Shown here: in pieces, positions 13,191-16,517 of the stretch | Numbering within the stretch: position 1 is the stretch's first letter | How the letters are laid out: the number at the start of each line of letters is the position of its first letter | Notes under the pieces: model-generated | Told to the model about the DNA's origin: nothing | What the model saw: only the letters and a program-made list of their open reading frames with translations | Databases searched by the model: none | Assembly (NCBI GenBank): GCA_964631175.1 | Contig: CAZVWH010000066.1 | Span: 1 to 16,517 of the forward strand | Direction: 5' to 3' | From: CAZVWH01 sp964631175 | GTDB lineage: Bacteria > Planctomycetota > Phycisphaerae > Sedimentisphaerales > Anaerobacaceae | DNA length: 16,517 nucleotides | Made by a program: the position numbers and the translations under genes

Positions 13191-13567
13191 TTATACATAT
13201 CCGGCTGCAACTTCAGAACATTCTTTAACTGCTATACCGTGATAAACTTCTATCCGTCGTGCTCCGTTTCGCTTTTGACCTTTTTCAACGCCCTTCAGAG
13301 TTCTTTTAACCTCTTTTCCAAAGTCAGAACTGTTCATCGGCCGATAGCCGTTCCGGCTGCACCACTGCACATAAGCCTGATAGACCTCAGCACACGGCAG
13401 ACCATCAATGTCAAAAACCCGGTAAAACCGGGGGCTAAATATTTAAACCCACGTTTCACGTGGGATTCTACTTGAAGGTAATTATCCAACAGAAACGCAC
13501 GAGCCGGATTGACGTCCCGCCGATACTGCCGGACAGCCTGCGTGCACTTGGCCAATATCGTGAGCAT
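13191..13567 (-). pseudogene. C-terminal remnant of a phage/plasmid (P4-type) primase, frameshifted
   Basis: On the minus strand two frames together read like the end of a P4-family primase. The first, from 13567, gives AVRQYRRDVNPARAFLLDNY and LQVE (to 13466). The second, from about 13415 to the TAA at 13191, gives FDIDGLPCAEVYQAYVQWCS, RNGYRPMNSSDFGKEVKRTL, then GARRIEVYHGIA. The second part has the pattern of the winged-helix DNA-binding domain that ends these helicase-primases. A 50-bp double-hairpin element at about 13416-13465 sits between the frames; joining VE to FD without it restores one frame. The primase and helicase domains are gone, cut off 17 nt past the NtrC-like stop codon. 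This marks a former integrated element. Assignment rests on motif memory. Confidence 0.62.
13413..13465 (-). repeat. REP-like double hairpin, copy 2, inside the primase remnant
   Basis: Hairpin one is CCCGGT (13418-13423) with ACCGGG (13427-13432). The link GGCTAAATATTTAAA follows. Hairpin two is CCCACGT (13448-13454) with ACGTGGG (13458-13464). The first half (A tract, CCC hairpin, GGGGGCTAAATATTTA) matches the element after the protease gene at 3445-3482. Its boundaries are estimated from where the primase reading frame breaks. Confidence 0.6.
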
Positions 13568-13583
13568 CGCAGATTAACAACTG

Positions 13584-14969
13584 CTATGTAAGCCCTAAGC
13601 GTTCGGCTTCGGCTTCGAGGCCATAGCGTTTCATTTTCTTGTATAAAGTGGTGCGGTTTATCTGAAGTGCTTTGGCAGTTTTCTGCCTGTTCCAGTTATT
13701 TTCTTCCAGAGCCTGCATGATTAGCTTTTTCTCCGGCTCAGCCCGTGCTTCTTTCAGGCTCATCGGCCTGTAAGTCTTTTGCTGCTGGTTCTGCTCTTCT
13801 TTGATCGACTCCGGCAAATCCTCGATGCCGATGAGCTCGTCTTTACTTAGCAAAACCGCCCGCTCCATTACATTCTCCAGCTCTCGAACATTGCCGGGCC
13901 ACAAGTAACGCTCCAAATACTCCATTGCCTCATCGATAATACCAAGCTTTTGCTTATTATGCTGGGCACAGTACATCCACAAAAAATGCTTTGCCAGTAG
14001 CGGGATATCTCCGACCCTCTCGTGTAAAGGCGGTAGTTTTATTGTTATCACGTTTATCCGGTAATATAGGTCCTCCCGGAACCTGCCTTGCCTTACCTCT
14101 TCAGCAAGATTGCGATTTGAGGCAAGCATAATCTGTGTATCGACGGTTTGTGTCTTATTACTGCCAACCGGCTCAAATTGTCTGTCCTCTAAAACTCGCA
14201 GCAATTTAATCTGTAGAGCTGGTGATGCGTTAGCGACCTCATCGAGAAATATCGTTCCGCCGTCTGCAGCCAGAAACTTGCCTTCTTTATTGTTTACAGC
14301 GCCGGTAAATGCACCTTTAACGTGGCCGAACAGCTCACTTTCCAGCAGTGTCTCCGGCAGTGCTCCACAGCTTACCTCCACGAAAGGTCTATTACGTCTG
14401 CTGGAACGGTAGTGTATTGCCCTTGCCAACATACTCTTGCCCGTACCGGACGGACCGGCCATCAGTATGGTGGTGTTGGTGTCGGCTACGGCTTCAACAA
14501 GCTCGAAAATCTTCGCCATTTTGTAGTTATGGCTGATTATGTTCTCCAGGCTGTATTTTCGCTCGAGCTGCATTCGCAGTCTCTCGTTCTCACTTACAAG
14601 CGATTGTTGATTAACCGCTCTTTCTACGGCCAATCGCAATTCATCGTCAACAATTGGCTTAGTCAGATAATCATAGGCACCATGCTTAATGGTCCTGACC
14701 GCGCTTTCTATGGTACCATAGCCGGTGATGACTATAACCACTGTTTGAGGATACCTTTTCCTGACTATATTCAGTAAATCAAAACCATCCCCATCCGGCA
14801 GATTAAGATCAACTATCAAAAGACAATAGCTTTGTTTCTGGAGCCTGGCCAAAGCACCTCTGAATGTTTCGACCCCGCTGGTTTGGAATCCTTCGAGGGA
14901 TAAAAATTCACATAATGAATCCAATATGATTTTATCATCCTCAACAATTAGAATATTCTTTTCTCTCAT
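13584..14969 (-). CDS. NtrC-family sigma54-dependent response regulator
   Basis: The 461-residue cytoplasmic activator has three domains. The receiver (about 5-118) has acidic E10-D11-D12, phospho-acceptor D54, T82 and K104. The AAA+ domain (about 145-385) has Walker A GPSGTGKS (172-179), the sigma54-contacting GAFTGA loop (219-224), Walker B FLDE (241-244), and RFREDLYYR. A Fis-type helix-turn-helix (428-450, RQKTAKALQINRTTLYKKMK) binds enhancers. It should open sigma54 promoters when phosphorylated by the kinase encoded upstream. Sixteen more codons are open to an ATG at 15017 inside the kinase gene. I prefer 14969, because receivers start a few residues before ILIVEDD and it falls 20 nt past the kinase stop. 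GPSGTGKS, against the usual GESGTGKE, is a mild variation. Targets are unknown. Confidence 0.93.
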   Translation of the reverse strand: MREKNILIVEDDKIILDSLCEFLSLEGFQTSGVETFRGALARLQKQSYCLLIVDLNLPDGDGFDLLNIVRKRYPQTVVIVITGYGTIESAVRTIKHGAYDYLTKPIVDDELRLAVERAVNQQSLVSENERLRMQLERKYSLENIISHNYKMAKIFELVEAVADTNTTILMAGPSGTGKSMLARAIHYRSSRRNRPFVEVSCGALPETLLESELFGHVKGAFTGAVNNKEGKFLAADGGTIFLDEVANASPALQIKLLRVLEDRQFEPVGSNKTQTVDTQIMLASNRNLAEEVRQGRFREDLYYRINVITIKLPPLHERVGDIPLLAKHFLWMYCAQHNKQKLGIIDEAMEYLERYLWPGNVRELENVMERAVLLSKDELIGIEDLPESIKEEQNQQQKTYRPMSLKEARAEPEKKLIMQALEENNWNRQKTAKALQINRTTLYKKMKRYGLEAEAERLGLT

Positions 14970-14989
14970 AGTGCTATTCTTATCAGTCT

Positions 14990-16129
14990 TTACAAAATTC
15001 CGTCCAACGGCAAACATACCTTAAATATGCTTCCACCTTGTGGGACATTTTCCGCGGTTATCCGTCCATGATACCTATCGATTATGTCCCTACATATTGC
15101 TAATCCCAAGCCGGTTCCTTTTTCTTTAGTCGTAAAGAATGGCTCAAACATCACCTCTGCGTTTTTGGTTGCAAAGCCTTTTCCTGTATCTCTAAACTCC
15201 GCTACGACCGTATTATCCTTTGCCAGGCGGGTTGAGATGTGTAGCTCGCCGCCTTGAGGCATCGCCTCGAAGGCGTTCTTTATGATGTTGCAGAAAATAT
15301 GAAACAAGTTACCGGTTCTGATCTGCGGTAAGCCGCTTGTATAATTTCGCGAAATCTTAATATTTGAAGCTTCTGCTTTAGCACCTATTATTTTAACTGC
15401 ATCTTCGATAATCTTCTCTATATTCACACGTTCCAACGGTTCATAACCACTACGGGAAAATTCCAACAGCTCGCTTACGATTTGAACCATCCTTAAAAGC
15501 GCCTGCCGACACCGGTCTAAATATTCTTTGGGTTTTCTGAGACTTTCTTGCTCGACAATTCTCGTCGCAAGACTAATGTATCTAAGTATTCCATCCAAGG
15601 GACTGCTTAACTCGTGGGCTATCTTTGAAGTGTGTCTGCCAATTGCAGCTAACCTCTCGGCATCAGTCAACTCCTTTTGAATACCGACCTTTTCAGTTAT
15701 GTCTTCGATTAAGATACTACCTCCAAGATTCTTTTGTGTTTTTGACTTGCCAATTGGCGTGCAGACAATTCGCAACAATTTCACTTTGCCATTGGATACA
15801 TAGCTGACTCCATCAAAACTTTTTGTATTACCAGTTGCCAATACTGATTTTATTTGTTGTGCCCAGTCTAATCCCATCTTGCGGGGGCTATCGCCGCACT
15901 TAGCCAACGATTTGTCAATATAATTACCGAGGTCAAGCAGGTTTTTTGCCTTAGAATTGAATTCGATAATCCGTAAATCCAAATCAAAAATAACTACCCC
16001 CACCGGTAATGTTTGGATGATCGATTTCGCAAGCCGCCCGAGCGTTAAGAAGTCCTCTATGTTTGGACCATCAAATTCAACCTTGATATTACCTAAATTT
16101 CCATTATGTTGCTTTTGGAATTCACGCAT
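14990..16129 (-). CDS. NtrB-like cytoplasmic PAS sensor histidine kinase
   Basis: The 379-residue protein lacks transmembrane segments. A PAS domain (about 33-145, TLPVGVVIFDLDLRIIEFN) senses an unknown internal signal. The dimerisation/phospho-acceptor helix carries H172 in KIAHELSSPLDGIL. The ATP-binding domain has the N box with N285 (NIIKNAFEAMP), G1 box D314-T-G-K-G, F box FEPFFTTK and G2 box GTGLGL (338-343). It should autophosphorylate and pass phosphate to the NtrC-like regulator encoded 20 nt downstream. HELSSPL, where HExxNPL is usual, may affect phosphatase activity. The promoter -10 lies only 6 nt before the ATG, so the mRNA is probably leaderless, or the true start is further in; no other good start with a ribosome site is evident before the PAS domain. 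Confidence 0.92.
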   Translation of the reverse strand: MREFQKQHNGNLGNIKVEFDGPNIEDFLTLGRLAKSIIQTLPVGVVIFDLDLRIIEFNSKAKNLLDLGNYIDKSLAKCGDSPRKMGLDWAQQIKSVLATGNTKSFDGVSYVSNGKVKLLRIVCTPIGKSKTQKNLGGSILIEDITEKVGIQKELTDAERLAAIGRHTSKIAHELSSPLDGILRYISLATRIVEQESLRKPKEYLDRCRQALLRMVQIVSELLEFSRSGYEPLERVNIEKIIEDAVKIIGAKAEASNIKISRNYTSGLPQIRTGNLFHIFCNIIKNAFEAMPQGGELHISTRLAKDNTVVAEFRDTGKGFATKNAEVMFEPFFTTKEKGTGLGLAICRDIIDRYHGRITAENVPQGGSIFKVCLPLDGIL

Positions 16130-16135
16130 ATCTTA

Positions 16136-16164
16136 ACTATATCGCCTAATCCCCCTATTGTCAA
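16136..16164 (-). promoter_or_regulatory. near-consensus promoter of the kinase-regulator operon
   Basis: On the minus strand a perfect TTGACA (16164-16159) and TATAGT (16141-16136) are separated by 17 nt. Transcription would begin at about the ATG itself (16129), predicting a leaderless message. Confidence 0.7.
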
Positions 16165-16171
16165 GCCAAAT

Positions 16172-16189
16172 TGTTGCAAAAAGGCAACA
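16172..16189. promoter_or_regulatory. inverted repeat TGTTGC-N6-GCAACA upstream of the kinase promoter
   Basis: TGTTGC (16172-16177) and GCAACA (16184-16189) lie 8 nt upstream of the -35 of the kinase operon. A very similar site with the same half-site spacing (TGTTG-N8-CAACA) is at 16465-16482. Position and repetition suggest a regulator-binding site. Confidence 0.45.
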
Positions 16190-16322
16190 TATTCTCACCA
16201 TTTCTGGTTATTAAAAGCAACCTTCGTAGCAAACAGCATAAAAGTCAATAGCTCATAGAACCAAACAGCTCTTAACTGGCTGGACACCCCCCTATCAAAT
16301 CCAAACGGAGCCAATAATGTTG
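16190..16322. other. intergenic DNA between the kinase promoter and the MITE
   Basis: I see no gene, RNA or clear regulatory motif here. The last 8 bp (16315-16322, TAATGTTG) are the left copy of the MITE target duplication. Confidence 0.5.
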
Positions 16323-16461
16323 GTAAGCGTTCACGGGAAAACCGCATTTTTGTCATTGCGAGCGAAGCGAAGCAATCTAAAATCGTACGTTTTTGAGATT
16401 GCTTCGGCCTAAAGGCCTCGCAATGACACAAAAACGCCTTATTTTCTGCGTGAACGGTTAC
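16323..16461. mobile_element. 139-bp MITE with GTAA-type ends and 8-bp target duplication
   Basis: The left end reads GTAAGCGTTCACGG. The right end on the opposite strand reads GTAACCGTTCACGC, so 12 of the first 13 bases match. The arms continue as imperfect complements to TGTCATTGCGAG (16351-16362) and CTCGCAATGACA (16417-16428), with AGCAATCT/AGATTGCT further in. The element is flanked on both sides by TAATGTTG (16315-16322 and 16462-16469). GTAA termini and 8-bp duplications are, as I recall, the hallmarks of the IS66 family, whose transposase would have to act in trans. No coding capacity. The inner GTCATTGCGAGCGAAGCG motif belongs to a widely dispersed bacterial palindrome. Confidence 0.85.
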
Positions 16462-16464
16462 TAA

Positions 16465-16482
16465 TGTTGCAATACGTCAACA
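16465..16482. promoter_or_regulatory. second TGTTG-N8-CAACA inverted repeat
   Basis: AATGTTG (16463-16469) and CAACATT (16478-16484) form a 7-bp inverted repeat. TGTTGCAA and CAACA match the site at 16172-16189 with identical spacing. Its left half coincides with the MITE target duplication, so the palindrome existed before the insertion. From 16485 to the window end I see nothing further that I can name. Confidence 0.4.
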
Positions 16483-16517
16483 TTTATGTGTATTTTGTTT
16501 GCCACTTGCCGCTTATA

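Noticed and set aside
13137..13475. 112-codon plus-strand reading frame
   Set aside because: It is the antisense shadow of the primase remnant, whose minus-strand frames give clear family motifs.
14322..14777. 151-codon plus-strand reading frame inside the response regulator gene
   Set aside because: It is antisense to the receiver and AAA+ domains, which are fully accounted for on the minus strand.
16195..16431. 78-codon minus-strand reading frame with a low-complexity N-terminus
   Set aside because: Its first part is simply the translated MITE palindrome, and the rest crosses the MITE boundary into spacer; no ribosome site or protein-like pattern.

Overview
The window is a bacterial chromosome segment whose gene content points to an anaerobic planctomycete of the Phycisphaerae/Sedimentisphaerales kind. 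This is an inference from four things: a secreted protein ending in a planctomycete-style dockerin pair (DLSAFAQAW and DLAVLMQYW), a Kdo transferase showing a Gram-negative LPS envelope, a 162-residue protein of a type I recall only from planctomycetes, and many short palindromic and purine-rich intergenic repeats. No taxonomic marker such as rRNA is present.

Layout. 1-1380 (minus strand): tRNA-Arg(CCG) with a clear promoter, then a Dps-like thioferritin and a PerR-type Fur regulator. The two protein genes share a nearly identical palindromic operator, so they look like a small peroxide/iron stress regulon. 1381-1785 is AT-rich spacer with one unexplained reading-frame fragment and the promoter of the next gene. 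1786-3444 (plus): a secreted protein with two aspartic-protease lobes and a dockerin. 3602-4936 (plus): waaA, carrying an in-frame repeat insertion. 5053-5789 (minus): a HEPN/nucleotidyltransferase toxin-antitoxin-like pair. 5896-8719 (minus): a homocysteine methyltransferase, a lipoprotein, a planctomycete-type hypothetical protein and a membrane-anchored helix-hairpin-helix protein; the last three are tightly packed. 8781-10304 (minus): a GH10-fold protein in which both catalytic glutamate motifs appear lost. 10494-12128 (minus): pyrroline-5-carboxylate dehydrogenase. 12314-13096 (plus): a lipoprotein M14 peptidase of the MpaA type. 13191-13567: a frameshifted remnant of a phage/plasmid primase, broken by a REP-like double hairpin. 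13584-16129 (minus): an NtrB/NtrC-like two-component pair. 16323-16461: a 139-bp MITE with GTAA-starting ends and a perfect 8-bp target duplication.

Most genes are housekeeping or envelope functions. The less ordinary features are the mobile and repeat DNA (one MITE, one REP-like pair, one composite repeat found twice in the same order, a primase relic), the shared PerR-type operator, the two-lobed dockerin protease and the catalytically degenerate GH10 protein. I did not find a clear multi-gene defence system beyond the HEPN/MNT pair.
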